Below, piece by piece: positions 27,601 through 35,313 of a stretch of 64,000 nt of DNA. Numbering within the stretch: position 1 is the first letter of the stretch; each line of letters begins with the position of its first letter. Source of the stretch: Paenibacillus dakarensis (lineage in GTDB: Bacteria; Bacillota; Bacilli; Paenibacillales; Paenibacillaceae). The notes beneath the pieces were generated by a model that was given only the letters and a program-made list of their open reading frames with translations, was not told where the DNA came from and did no database searches. A program made the translations under genes and the position numbers. Location: positions 186,001-250,000 of the forward strand of contig NZ_CDSE01000007.1 of the NCBI RefSeq assembly GCF_001373415.1, in the 5' to 3' direction.

Positions 27601-27828
27601 AGATGCACTGCCAGTTACAGTGGTATAAGCTACATTAACGCCATCCTCCTGACCGAATTCGGCGTCAATCGCTTGAGCCGTTTGAACCGGAGTGCCAAGA
27701 TCGACAGGTTCGGTTGTCTTGTCAGTAGATGTCGAGGCTGCCGAGACCGGCAGGGGGGAGATGAACATCCCAATGATTAATGACATTGTTAGAATACATG
27801 ATAATAAGATACTGATACGTTTGCGCAT
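24652..27828 (-). CDS. Large secreted multidomain protein: beta-propeller, CBM-like and bacterial Ig-like domains
   Basis: A 1058-residue exported protein with a signal peptide ending VSAAS near residue 32. Residues about 50-690 contain repeated blade-like units (for example GRVFIGASHKMFVYSPES, GNVYGGIYSESVQGRVFRID, GKLYISTYLNSEGAQYDPET), consistent with one or two propellers of the SMP/YVTN/PQQ-like kind. A Pro-Glu-rich linker near 695 is followed by a CBM4/9-like jelly roll (NSGFEEAAADGSIPGWTV). Ig-like modules come last, the final one ending in VIIKVGDTKLKLKVTVL. It has no sortase or S-layer anchor and no catalytic domain I recognise. ATG 27828 has GGGAGG upstream. Extracellular ligand or polysaccharide binding is a guess. 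Confidence 0.7.
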   Translation of the reverse strand: MRKRISILLSCILTMSLIIGMFISPLPVSAASTSTDKTTEPVDLGTPVQTAQAIDAEFGQEDGVNVAYTTVTGSASAGDYATFSVLDIDNEKLLRQFKLQGASNAWNHVKTPDGRVFIGASHKMFVYSPESKEVTDLGVPLPGTSSIWSLTTDDEGNVYGGIYSESVQGRVFRIDAQTLEITDLLNAPVDSNESYIRSMAYYDGYLYAGTGSTNGRVWKISTSNPQTDKTSLGLPGSPDDAIYKGLYDKMGFAYGMNIHENYLFAFYNGPSIIQVYDLEKQEWTDAGFSNIRGLEAAVGYKDGKVYTSKKDGKMWEISLSDFSEREVLDFDNNIRHSVWMNIANQPDFPNGAMVSIGFNARITLSDPATGQQKSMKLLVQGQGINLQALETGPDGKLYISTYLNSEGAQYDPETGKFTVFPLGQAEGLGHVGDTMYFGIYPKAEVAAWDTTTPLPTSTGPETIFSIGEDQDRPFVVTEGDGKLLLGTIPGYSQTGGALTIYDPAASEASGEPVFEVFRNVVQDQSITGLLYKDGLIYGSTSISGGLGNAPTGMRAKLFVWDVASKKKIHEWEPQLEGLSSLQMISGLQLGPDGLIWAAANGIVFAFDPDTREIVKSRNIHPDVKAFGKWRPVYQRFSSDGLLYSNAGEKLVVIDPETMAYRLIKDKASLFTLDREDNLYVAESTKLLKYPPSEKPVEPEQPEEPKKHYLDIHNSGFEEAAADGSIPGWTVTAATEGVSSVTVTDDNKYTGDKSLKLVDASTTHTTELMSDPLQVIPGRTYMANFNMYLNGSFPRPNPNDPPFSSSRSSVGVRYYDANNKLIPITSAMNKHVEGPQYSWLPIEMTTVVPDNAVTMRLVLFTSPLWVSTTHYDEVSVYTVIDPSEVPEIRSAEFSSTDVKEGSDLTLSVAATEGAAVTVKEGDTVVAEAVGTGETPVQVTIPAPSAGTHQYTVSAHFPLLTSSEELQLPVVNVHGFSGYTLNQTKVTLVRGEKHTVSVQASYGPLTEDVTAQAVLSTKDSKIVQIKGNTITADKKGDAEVIIKVGDTKLKLKVTVLNKAK

Positions 27829-27894
27829 ACTTAATTATTCCTCCCTCGTAAGTTGTTATAGCGTTTCGATTACATCCAACCCCCTTTATAACTG

Positions 27895-28170
27895 ACTTGT
27901 GAGACTTCCTTTAAGGGTATTTGCAATTTATCCGCTAAGTAAAGAAAGGGTTTTCATAAATTTGTCAAAAATCTACATTGAAGAATATGGAGCGGGAGGA
28001 GCCCTTGATATAGAGCGATTCCTATAAATCTGAAAAATATAAAGGAATGGAAAAATCTAAATTGCTAAAACAGGCTGGCAGAAGATGGGTCATCTCCCTG
28101 AGTCTCTGATGAATAACCGGAAAAGTATCCGGGATTTCACGGACAAGGACGGCATCGGGAACTTCTGCAG
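27895..28170. other. Intergenic region with no recognised gene
   Basis: The stretch between two minus-strand genes (27829-28250) holds the upstream region of the propeller gene. That includes a perfect TTGACA on the minus strand at 27968-27963, but no good -10. A 77-codon plus-strand frame at 28085 has no ribosome site and runs through a terminator, so it is not called. Confidence 0.4.
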
Positions 28171-28173
28171 CAC

Positions 28174-28207
28174 ATTAAAAAGCTCCCGGTCAGTGATCGG
28201 GAGCTTT
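28174..28207 (-). terminator. Terminator of the formamidase-family gene
   Basis: AAAGCTCCCG pairs with CGGGAGCTTT around a ten-base loop. Read on the minus strand it is followed by a short T-run, 44 bases after the stop codon at 28251. Confidence 0.75.
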
Positions 28208-28250
28208 AGCTTGCGGACTGTGCCTCATAGAGGTAAATTAATAGATCGTT

Positions 28251-29558
28251 TTAGGCGCGATTTTTATATTGCTGATCTGCAGCTTCATAAAGCTTCGTCT
28301 GCTCAAGGTAGCGCTTAGGCGCTTGGAAGGTGACGGTTACAACGCCGGGATGGCGTCCGATCTCAATTGAGCCTGTGATGGTAGCACGGTTCATAATCTC
28401 AGGGACCGACACGTTGAACAGTTTTGCTGCGCGTGCAAGTCCGTTATCGGTCGCAGCATTTAAAGTGGGGCCTGTTCCAATTACAGAAACAGGGAGTGAC
28501 TCTTCCAGCTCTTGAAGTCCCCACTGGGCAGCGAGGGCCTCAGCGGAGCGTTTCTCTGCTGCGGTGAGCGGCTTGGCTGTATAAGGCAGGTCCTCTTCAT
28601 TCGGCAGGAGGACAGGGCCTTCCAGATGGATGCCTTTAAGCACTTTGACCTGCAGATGTACAATTCCAGCGACATCCGCTGTATGGCCCGCGATTTCACC
28701 ATCCCCTTGCATGGCATGCATGTCTCCGAGATAGACGCCACCGCCAGGAACCTTAACCGGACAGATGAGTGTAGCGCCAGCACGCACGCGGCTGATATCC
28801 ATATGTCCGTCCGTACGGTGTTCGTCCAGCTCTTCCTGAGTCACTGCATATTGATGCGGTGCACCGATTAGAAATGACCCGAAATCGCCGGCGTTGTGAG
28901 AATCGGGAAGTGCCTTGGAAGGTGTTGTACCAAGCTGCCCCATGAAGGGGCGCATTCGTGCAACCATGCCGACGAGATCATGCGGTGCAAAGGTTACAAT
29001 CGGATTTTGCACCGACGCATCCGGTGTACGCATGTAGTGTCTGCCTTTCCGTGCAATTTGCTCAGCCGCTTCCTTGGAAAGTGTTACACCAACCTGACCG
29101 TCTTCGTCAAATGTAATCGTATATCCATTCGTAAATACAAAAGGAGTGATGTCGCTATCGCAATGAGCACAGCGAATCGCCTCCTGCCCAATGCCTTTAA
29201 TCACTGTTTCGGGATTCAGTGTTCCGCACTTTGGACACTTGCCCGCGACAAAGGGGTCCCCCAGAAACCGGCCTTCAACAGGTCTGTCATTACCAGACGC
29301 GGTAGCAATGGAAGTTACCTGGATTGATTTAATCTTAATGGCAATCGCGTCACCGACCTCTGCACCTTCGACATAGACTGGCTTCGTTACTTCATGTCCG
29401 CCCTTCAAGCAAGGGGTAATCATGGGACCCCAGCATCCTGGCGCCGTGTTGGCGACGATTTGTCCGCCGTCTTTGATCGGGCCGAGCATTTCTTGCTCAG
29501 GGTCCAGGATTCCATCCGTGAAGGAGTTGACGAATAATGTTTCTACTGCTTGCTTCAT
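28251..29558 (-). CDS. Acetamidase/formamidase family amidohydrolase with zinc-ribbon insert
   Basis: A 435-residue enzyme of the FmdA/AmdA family, which hydrolyses formamide, acetamide or related short amides to ammonia and the acid. Typical segments: the metal-site GGVYLGDMHAMQGDGEIAG in the middle and an aspartate-rich N-terminal GDAIAIKI. An insertion around residues 108-133 has two cysteine pairs (CPKCG and CAHCD), a rubredoxin-like zinc ribbon found in only part of the family. ATG 29558 has AAGGAGG upstream. It is alone in its transcription unit. Natural substrate not evident. Confidence 0.85.
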   Translation of the reverse strand: MKQAVETLFVNSFTDGILDPEQEMLGPIKDGGQIVANTAPGCWGPMITPCLKGGHEVTKPVYVEGAEVGDAIAIKIKSIQVTSIATASGNDRPVEGRFLGDPFVAGKCPKCGTLNPETVIKGIGQEAIRCAHCDSDITPFVFTNGYTITFDEDGQVGVTLSKEAAEQIARKGRHYMRTPDASVQNPIVTFAPHDLVGMVARMRPFMGQLGTTPSKALPDSHNAGDFGSFLIGAPHQYAVTQEELDEHRTDGHMDISRVRAGATLICPVKVPGGGVYLGDMHAMQGDGEIAGHTADVAGIVHLQVKVLKGIHLEGPVLLPNEEDLPYTAKPLTAAEKRSAEALAAQWGLQELEESLPVSVIGTGPTLNAATDNGLARAAKLFNVSVPEIMNRATITGSIEIGRHPGVVTVTFQAPKRYLEQTKLYEAADQQYKNRA

Positions 29559-29708
29559 TGTTTAAGCCTCCTTTTGATATGTAAGTTGATGATGTACCTA
29601 TATTATTTATTGTACTTGTGAAAATAGTTTCAAACGGTTAGTTAATAACCATAATATGTGAAAATCAAATGTATAATGATGGGTATGTTTTACAGGGGGG
29701 TGAGATGG

Positions 29709-29846
29709 ATGAAGGCGATCTATAAGAAAACGATAAAAGCCCTAGCTTGGGGCGTGATTCACCTCACTTTGCTGATTTTTGTCCTCGTGTTTTTATTTGG
29801 GCTTATCTTTTTTGCTGGTGTTTGGTATAAGGAAAACTTTATGTAA
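29709..29846 (+). CDS. Small single-pass membrane protein
   Basis: A 45-residue protein starting at ATG 29709, preceded by GGGGGGTGAG. It has a basic N-terminus (MKAIYKKTIK), one hydrophobic helix of about 25 residues (VIHLTLLIFVLVFLFGLIFF) and a short tail. The frame is open further upstream, but only this start has a ribosome site. Function unknown; it lies alone between the formamidase and PadR genes. Confidence 0.5.
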   Translation: MKAIYKKTIKALAWGVIHLTLLIFVLVFLFGLIFFAGVWYKENFM

Positions 29847-29946
29847 TGATTTAAGGCAATATAGCTCATGATTGGAAGTTCACGTTAGGGCTGTTTTCAT
29901 GAAGAGAAGAATACAGGTTGCCATTTCCAAAAATAACGATTATCAT

Positions 29947-29969
29947 ATACATAGATTAACGATACATAG
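29947..29969. promoter_or_regulatory. Direct repeat upstream of PadR gene (possible operator)
   Basis: ATACATAG occurs at 29947-29954 and again at 29962-29969, 15 bases apart, ending 14 bases before the PadR ribosome site. ATACAT is a common half-site of PadR regulators, usually with an inverted ATGTAT partner, which is not seen here. Confidence 0.3.
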
Positions 29970-29992
29970 AATTACTAGGTATAGGAGGACAG

Positions 29993-30328
29993 ATGACATT
30001 GGCGATTAATAAAGAGCTGCTTAAGGGAAGTACTGTGATCCTGCTGCTTAGTGTGCTGAGCCGGAAAGAAATGTACGGTTATGAACTAATCAAGGAAATT
30101 GAGAAGAGCTCGAATGGTGTGTTTATGATGAAGGAAGGGACGCTGTATCCCATCCTTCATACGCTTGAAGCGGAAGGGTGGCTCGAAGCGTACTGGAGCC
30201 AGCATGAAGGACGTAAACGGAAATATTACCGGATCACGGAGCGGGGGCGGGATCAGATCAGGGAGAAGAAGGAAGAGTGGGTCAGATTCCGAACCGCAGT
30301 CGATACCGTTATTGGAGAGGGGAGCTAA
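29993..30328 (+). CDS. PadR family transcriptional regulator
   Basis: A 111-residue winged-helix regulator. The core YGYELIKEIEKSSNGVFMMKEGTLYPILHTLEAEGWLEAYW and the GRKRKYYRITERGR wing are diagnostic. It is the short PadR type with a brief C-terminal dimerisation helix. ATG 29993 follows ATAGGAGGACAG. The next gene starts three bases after its stop codon, and such PadR plus HAAS-domain membrane-protein pairs are widespread in Bacillales. It probably represses its own operon. Confidence 0.92.
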   Translation: MTLAINKELLKGSTVILLLSVLSRKEMYGYELIKEIEKSSNGVFMMKEGTLYPILHTLEAEGWLEAYWSQHEGRKRKYYRITERGRDQIREKKEEWVRFRTAVDTVIGEGS

Positions 30329-30331
30329 GTC

Positions 30332-31633
30332 GTGACACAACAAGAACCAAATGTCCGTCAGTTTCTGGACCATGTATGCCAGCATGTCAGAGCCAAGGAG
30401 CTTCACCCTGAGATTCGGGAGGAGATCAGCGGTCATATCGAGGAACGGGCGGAAAGCTTGCAGCTTGAAGGGTATACGAAGGAGACAGCTATCAAGGAAG
30501 CAGTAAAGCAGATGGGATCTTCCGAGGCCATCGGTAAAAGCCTGGATCATGCGCATCGGCCGCTGCCCAATTGGAGAATGCTTGCGATTATTGCCCTGAT
30601 GGCTGTGATCGGTATATTGGCAGCGCTGAATATACAGATCTCCGGGTCAATGAACAATCATTATTCCAATCTGTTTGAGAGCAAGACCATGCTTACCGGA
30701 ATTGGCCTGCTGGCACTTGTGGGATTCTATTTATCAGATTACCGGAAGCTGCTGAAATATGCTGATGCGATATTTTTGATGACCCTTGGTCTTATGGTGA
30801 TGACGATATTGAATAGTACGGTGGTAAATGGATCTGGAGCGTATTTTCGAATTGGACCGTTAGTTATCAATACGATGGCACCTTCTCTTCTTCTCTTGCT
30901 TATGTCTTTGGCAGGTATGAAGTCAGGACGACATACGGGATGGCTCGAATTCATTACTCAATTTTGTTATAGAGGCGCAGTACCTGTGTGGCTGTTTAGT
31001 CTGGGCGGCTCCATGCCGCTTGCTCTGATTTATGTTATTGGGTATCTATTGATAACCTGGCATGCCAACAAAAAGAATATGAAGCAATGGTTTATCCTCG
31101 GTCTGCCTATCATTGGGGTGTTCGGCTTTATATTATCCCGGGTAGATCAAGTTCGTTATCGAATTTCTGCTTTTTTAAATCCAACACAAGGTGAGGATTA
31201 TCAGTTGATTCAAACCGCTGAAGCCATACGCTCGGCCGGTTGGACCGGACACGGATTCGCTGCGCCGAACGAAATGCTTCCGTCTCTCCAGAGTGAGTCG
31301 CTGTTTCCATACCTCATTTACTGCTTCGGTTGGGGGGCTGCTATTGTTATTGGTTTGCTCGTCCTGCTGTTTCTGATCGAAATCTGGCGCATGAGCACTT
31401 CACTCCATGATCCGGCTGCCCAAAGAGTGACCATCGCATTTACAACCGTATTGGCGTTCCACATGCTGTGGCCTATACTGATGGCATTTGGCATGGTTCC
31501 ATTTGCGAATATTGAACTGCCGTTTATGGCATATGGCGGCTCGACACAGATTTTATATTTTGCAGCTATAGGGATGGTTCTGTCGATGTACCGTCGTAAA
31601 AATATGCTGCCGAGCGCAGAGGTGGCGGCATAA
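30332..31633 (+). CDS. HAAS-domain/FtsW-RodA-SpoVE family membrane protein
   Basis: A 433-residue fusion. Residues 1-80 form a HAAS-type (permease prefix) domain with the EIREEISGHIEERAESL motif. Residues 85-425 are about ten membrane helices of the SEDS family, ending in IELPFMAYGGSTQILYFAAIG, close to the FtsW/RodA signature (LPFVSYGGSS type). SEDS proteins polymerise peptidoglycan strands with a partner transpeptidase, but no transpeptidase gene lies nearby. GTG 30332 starts it directly after the PadR gene. A specialised, regulated SEDS protein is the likeliest reading. Confidence 0.85.
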   Translation: MTQQEPNVRQFLDHVCQHVRAKELHPEIREEISGHIEERAESLQLEGYTKETAIKEAVKQMGSSEAIGKSLDHAHRPLPNWRMLAIIALMAVIGILAALNIQISGSMNNHYSNLFESKTMLTGIGLLALVGFYLSDYRKLLKYADAIFLMTLGLMVMTILNSTVVNGSGAYFRIGPLVINTMAPSLLLLLMSLAGMKSGRHTGWLEFITQFCYRGAVPVWLFSLGGSMPLALIYVIGYLLITWHANKKNMKQWFILGLPIIGVFGFILSRVDQVRYRISAFLNPTQGEDYQLIQTAEAIRSAGWTGHGFAAPNEMLPSLQSESLFPYLIYCFGWGAAIVIGLLVLLFLIEIWRMSTSLHDPAAQRVTIAFTTVLAFHMLWPILMAFGMVPFANIELPFMAYGGSTQILYFAAIGMVLSMYRRKNMLPSAEVAA

Positions 31634-31653
31634 AAATACTAAAATTATTATTG

Positions 31654-31694
31654 AAACAGAGGCGGCAAATTCAATCTGCACGCCTCTGTTTTGT
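31654..31694 (+). terminator. Terminator after the PadR-SEDS operon
   Basis: AACAGAGGCG pairs with CGCCTCTGTT around a 16-base loop, followed by TTGTGTTTT, 20 bases after the stop codon. Confidence 0.7.
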
Positions 31695-31916
31695 GTTTTC
31701 TATCCGGAGGAGGATTAAGCGATGGTGCTCATTCTGTTCAGTTATATCGGACAGGCACGCTTTATTCTACGTTCAGGAAAGGAGGAAGGCTGTGATCAAA
31801 AAGAGAAGTATCAACAAGGTGAAAAACATGGGTGCTGGACCAATGTGCAATCAGCTTTAGCACGTCAAAGTATCGGGTGCAGCTCTGAAATAAGATGGAT
31901 ACGTTGGAGGTATAGC

Positions 31917-32963
31917 ATGCTTACTAAATATATTGTGAGCCGTGATAATACTGTATACGAGGCTTTTCCCGCATTGGAAAAGACAGAAAAAGAGCATTTG
32001 ATCTGTGTATTCCTGGAATGTGTTACGCATGGAGATCGCTCGAGAACACGCATTGTTTACACCAAGAGCATAGATAAGGGCCGTACTTGGGGGCCGAAGA
32101 AATGTTTGACGGAGAGCCTTCCGGATTCATCTCATTATGATGATTGCCCTAGCATTAAGCGACTTCGAGATGGACGGCTGGTCATTATCGTGAACAAGTG
32201 CCCGAGACAGCTTCCTGTTGGCACAAATATGGGGAATACCTCTTCTAGTTTGCTCTTTATCGGTGATCCGGACGGTGAAGTATGGAGTGAACCGATCCTA
32301 ACGCCGGTAAAGGGAATCGTACCTGATACACTTGTGGAATTGGAGAGCGGGCGTTGGCTTGTATCCGCTCACTATAAAAGTGATGACCATGCGTTTTTGG
32401 AGCAGGTTCTCTGGTATACGGATGATGAAGGGAAGAGCTGGAGCGATAGAATTATCGTTGCGAGTAAGGAGGGTCTTCATTTATGTGAAGGAAGCATCTT
32501 GCCACTGCCGGATGGTACCCTTGTCACCTATCTGCGAGAGAATTCAAATATGGGCTGGGATGCGTACAAAACGATCTCTCATGATCAAGGATTAACTTGG
32601 GAAGGGCCGTATCCTGCACCCATTCCGGCATGTCATCGGCCTGTCGCTCGTATGCTCCATAGCGGACGTGTCTTTATCACCTATCGCTTTATGCAAGGAG
32701 GAAGCGGATGGCTCGGGAAATGGACGCAGAATTTTTTTGCTTGCATGACCGATGTGGAATCTGCTAAAGCGACCCGGCGAAATGACCAATGGTCCCGCAT
32801 CTTTCCGATTGACTTTGACCGCAGTCCGGAATCCGATCTTGGTTATTCGGGCTGGGTTCAATTCAACGATGGTGAGATCTACATTGTGAATTATATTGTG
32901 GATGACGCACCGAATGCCCATATTCGCGGATATTCCCTGCGTGAATCGGATTTGCTGCTTTAG
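31917..32963 (+). CDS. Sialidase-fold (BNR repeat) protein, cytoplasmic
   Basis: A 348-residue six-bladed-propeller protein. Three Asp-box motifs are visible (SIDKGRTW, TDDEGKSW, SHDQGLTW). It has no signal peptide. ATG 31917 has TTGGAGG upstream. The frame is open back to an ATG at 31722 that also has a ribosome site, but that extension is low in family-like sequence. Members of this group act on glycans or are uncharacterised sialidase-like hydrolases. True sialidase activity is not supported, since the N-terminal arginine triad cannot be assigned. It appears monocistronic. Confidence 0.75.
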   Translation: MLTKYIVSRDNTVYEAFPALEKTEKEHLICVFLECVTHGDRSRTRIVYTKSIDKGRTWGPKKCLTESLPDSSHYDDCPSIKRLRDGRLVIIVNKCPRQLPVGTNMGNTSSSLLFIGDPDGEVWSEPILTPVKGIVPDTLVELESGRWLVSAHYKSDDHAFLEQVLWYTDDEGKSWSDRIIVASKEGLHLCEGSILPLPDGTLVTYLRENSNMGWDAYKTISHDQGLTWEGPYPAPIPACHRPVARMLHSGRVFITYRFMQGGSGWLGKWTQNFFACMTDVESAKATRRNDQWSRIFPIDFDRSPESDLGYSGWVQFNDGEIYIVNYIVDDAPNAHIRGYSLRESDLLL

Positions 32964-33045
32964 TTATAAGATAAGATGCTGCATTATATTCAATTAAGTA
33001 AGGCTTAATCCTTTATAGTCTTAGATCATTCCTGAAATTAAGATG

Positions 33046-33086
33046 GAAAAAAACGACCTGTCATTCACAATCGAATGACAGGTCGT
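33046..33086. terminator. Strong terminator of udk (minus strand), possibly bidirectional
   Basis: A perfect 14-base stem, ACGACCTGTCATTC with GAATGACAGGTCGT, and a six-base loop. On the minus strand it is followed by seven T. It lies between convergent genes and may also stop plus-strand transcription. Confidence 0.85.
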
Positions 33087-33105
33087 CTATATGTTTTGCC
33101 GCTTA

Positions 33106-33741
33106 TTAATTGCTTCCCCAAGTCCGCTCGCCTGTCAGGTACTTCTCGGTCAAAACAGACAGGAGCTGGATGCCAACCTCATTCTCCCCGCCTTCAGGGA
33201 TAATGATATCCGCATATTTCTTGGATGGCTCGATAAATGCCTCATGCATCGGCTTAACTGTACTCAGATACTGATCGTGAACCGATTGAATCGTTCTGCC
33301 GCGATCCTCGATATCCCGGACTACCCGGCGGAGAATACGCACATCGGGATCCGTATCGACAAATACCTTGATGTCGAGAAGTTTTCGCAGATTTTCGTCA
33401 GACAGTACATGCAGGCCTTCGATGATGATAATATTCCTTGCCTTCAGCTCAAGCGTTTCCTCTTTGGAACGGGCGTGGATGGTAAAGTCATATACCGGAG
33501 CGTAAGCAGACTGCCCTGCTTTCAAGAGCCCTACATGCTCGATAAGAAGATCATTGTCAAAAGCAAAGGGGTGATCATAGTTGATCTTCTCGCGTTCCTC
33601 CAAGGTAAGATGAGGGTTGTCCTTATAATAATTATCCTGAGATATAAACGTAACTTTTCCGTGGCCAAGACGGTTAATGACGGAACGGGCTACTGTCGTT
33701 TTGCCGGAGCCTGTTCCACCGGCAATACCAATGATGAGCAT
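33106..33741 (-). CDS. udk: Uridine kinase (Udk)
   Basis: Pyrimidine salvage kinase: uridine or cytidine plus ATP/GTP to the monophosphate, in the cytoplasm. 211 residues, the normal length. P-loop IAGGTGSGKTTVAR at residues 6-19, then ISQDNYYKD, the YDHPFAFDNDLL substrate region and the IIIEGLHVL strand. The ATG at 33741 is preceded by GGGAGG. It is followed by a strong terminator and appears monocistronic. Confidence 0.95.
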   Translation of the reverse strand: MLIIGIAGGTGSGKTTVARSVINRLGHGKVTFISQDNYYKDNPHLTLEEREKINYDHPFAFDNDLLIEHVGLLKAGQSAYAPVYDFTIHARSKEETLELKARNIIIIEGLHVLSDENLRKLLDIKVFVDTDPDVRILRRVVRDIEDRGRTIQSVHDQYLSTVKPMHEAFIEPSKKYADIIIPEGGENEVGIQLLSVLTEKYLTGERTWGSN

Positions 33742-33852
33742 GATACTATTTTAAACCTCCCTAAGGTTACGTGCTTTGCATTTCAGTATTTTAACATACT
33801 GTATGGGCTTTTTCACGCTAAGCTATGTAGAATTTGTGAGGGTATTATTCCC

Positions 33853-33881
33853 TTGTACTTAATAATATGAAATACTAATCT
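33853..33881 (+). promoter_or_regulatory. Candidate promoter of the threonine aldolase gene
   Basis: TTGTAC (33853-33858), 17-base spacer, TAATCT (33876-33881). The aldolase ATG is 23 bases downstream behind AAAGGAG. Confidence 0.4.
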
Positions 33882-33903
33882 TATAACGAAAGGAGCGGAC
33901 ATT

Positions 33904-35004
33904 ATGAGCACAGAACCAACTTTAGCTGATGTATTTAACGAGACTCCATACAAGGTTGCCGGTCATGGCAGCAGAGACGTTCAAGTATTGAAGCAGGCAC
34001 TCGAATCATTCGATGGCTCTCTAAATAGCGACATGTATGGAAAAGGCAAGCTGATTGAAGATTTTCAGGACAAACTGGCGAACATACTCGGCAAAGAAAG
34101 TGCCGTGTTCTTCCCCAGCGGAACCATGGCCCAGCAGATCGCCCTTCGCATCTGGTGTGATCGGCAGGGGAACCGGAAAGTTGCGTATCATCCTTTATGC
34201 CACTTGGAGATCCATGAAGAAGACGGACTGAAGGAGCTTCATCATATTGAACCCGTACTGCTTGCAGATTCGGATCGATTAATTAACCTGGATGATGTGT
34301 TACATATGGACGACGATATCGCATGTCTGCTGCTGGAGCTGCCGCAGCGGGAGATCGGCGGACAATTGCCGGATTATAAGGAGCTTGAAGCGATATCCGC
34401 CTACTGCCGTGAGAAAGGGATCAAGCTGCATTTGGATGGAGCGAGATTATTTGAGATCGTGCCTTATTATGAGAAGTCGGCGGCAGAAATATGCAGCCTG
34501 TTTGATAGTGTGTATGTATCCTTTTATAAAGGAATCGGCGGAATTGCTGGTGCTATCCTTGCGGGGGAGAAGGCATTTACGGAAGAATCGAAGATATGGA
34601 AGCGCCGGCATGGCGGCGATCTGATCAGCCTGTATCCCTATATTCTGAGCTCGGATTACTACTATGATCTTAGAGTAGGGCGGATGGGTCAGTATTATGA
34701 GGAAGCGAAGGAGCTAGCAGCCTACTTTAACCGCTGTACAGCAGCAGCTTCCTTGCCGCTCACACCCGTATCGAATATGTTCCATGTTCATTTCGAACTG
34801 CCGAAAGAGAAGATGGAGCCTGTGCTCAAGGCTCTGTATCAAGAGACGGGTGTAGGATTAGTAGGATATCTAAATGAGAATAGCAACGGCGGCTGCTCCA
34901 GTGAGATTAGCATCGGCGATCGGTATGCGAATATACCGAAGGAGACTCTAAAGAAGGCGTTTCAGGTGCTGGATGAGAAGCTGACAGAATTGAAGAGTTC
35001 ATAG
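33904..35004 (+). CDS. Threonine aldolase family PLP enzyme (beta-eliminating lyase)
   Basis: A 366-residue fold-type I PLP enzyme. FFPSGTMAQQIALR near residue 75 forms the cofactor phosphate site, LHLDGARLFE near 176 supplies the pyridine-binding Asp, and SFYKGIGG carries the Schiff-base lysine at about 209. It is most likely an L-threonine/allo-threonine aldolase (glycine plus acetaldehyde), but relatives act on other beta-hydroxy amino acids. ATG 33904 has AAAGGAG upstream. Monocistronic. Confidence 0.85.
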   Translation: MSTEPTLADVFNETPYKVAGHGSRDVQVLKQALESFDGSLNSDMYGKGKLIEDFQDKLANILGKESAVFFPSGTMAQQIALRIWCDRQGNRKVAYHPLCHLEIHEEDGLKELHHIEPVLLADSDRLINLDDVLHMDDDIACLLLELPQREIGGQLPDYKELEAISAYCREKGIKLHLDGARLFEIVPYYEKSAAEICSLFDSVYVSFYKGIGGIAGAILAGEKAFTEESKIWKRRHGGDLISLYPYILSSDYYYDLRVGRMGQYYEEAKELAAYFNRCTAAASLPLTPVSNMFHVHFELPKEKMEPVLKALYQETGVGLVGYLNENSNGGCSSEISIGDRYANIPKETLKKAFQVLDEKLTELKSS

Positions 35005-35050
35005 TTGAACTTCATGTGATTGATTAGTAACATGCTTAATATTAAACGGC

Positions 35051-35097
35051 AAAAAAGCCTGTCACATCCTTCCGCTTGGGAAGCCGTGACGGGCTTT
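35051..35097. terminator. Hairpin between threonine aldolase and SNF2 genes
   Basis: AAAGCCTGTCAC pairs with GTGACGGGCTTT around a loop of about 20 bases; an A-run precedes it. The stretch from 35098 to 35288 holds no gene that I can support. Confidence 0.6.
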
Positions 35098-35280
35098 GCT
35101 GTTATCAATGATGGGTCCTGAACTACCGGGGCTGATGCTCTGCTTGTGACTGACCATGAACCTCGGTCGTGAACGTAAGGGATCCGGCGAGCAGAATCGC
35201 CTTACGCACAAAACTAATATAAAGAAGTCAGCATTTTTACACCTGTCCAATACGACTACCGAGACAAAAATGCAACCGCT

Positions 35281-35313
35281 GAAGAAAAGGCATGAGGGGT
35301 TAGCCCTCATGCC
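35281..35313 (-). terminator. Terminator overlapping the stop codon of the SNF2 gene
   Basis: GGCATGAGGG-gttag-CCCTCATGCC is a perfect ten-base stem. On the minus strand it is followed by TTTTCTTC. The helicase stop codon lies inside the stem. Confidence 0.7.

Noticed and set aside
27850..27870. Second cre-like site upstream of the propeller gene
   Set aside because: The minus-strand sequence TGTAATCGAAACGC misses required T and CA positions of the cre consensus.
28085..28318. 77-codon plus-strand frame
   Set aside because: No ribosome site, it crosses a terminator and overlaps the end of the formamidase gene.
29931..29945. Fur-like box AAATAACGATTATCA before the PadR gene
   Set aside because: Only the right half matches the Fur 7-1-7 motif and the left half matches four of seven bases; the downstream genes have no iron link.
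31722..31916. Upstream extension of the sialidase-fold gene, or a separate small gene
   Set aside because: An ATG at 31722 has a ribosome site, but the 65 residues do not resemble a signal peptide or any propeller blade, and ATG 31917 has its own good site.
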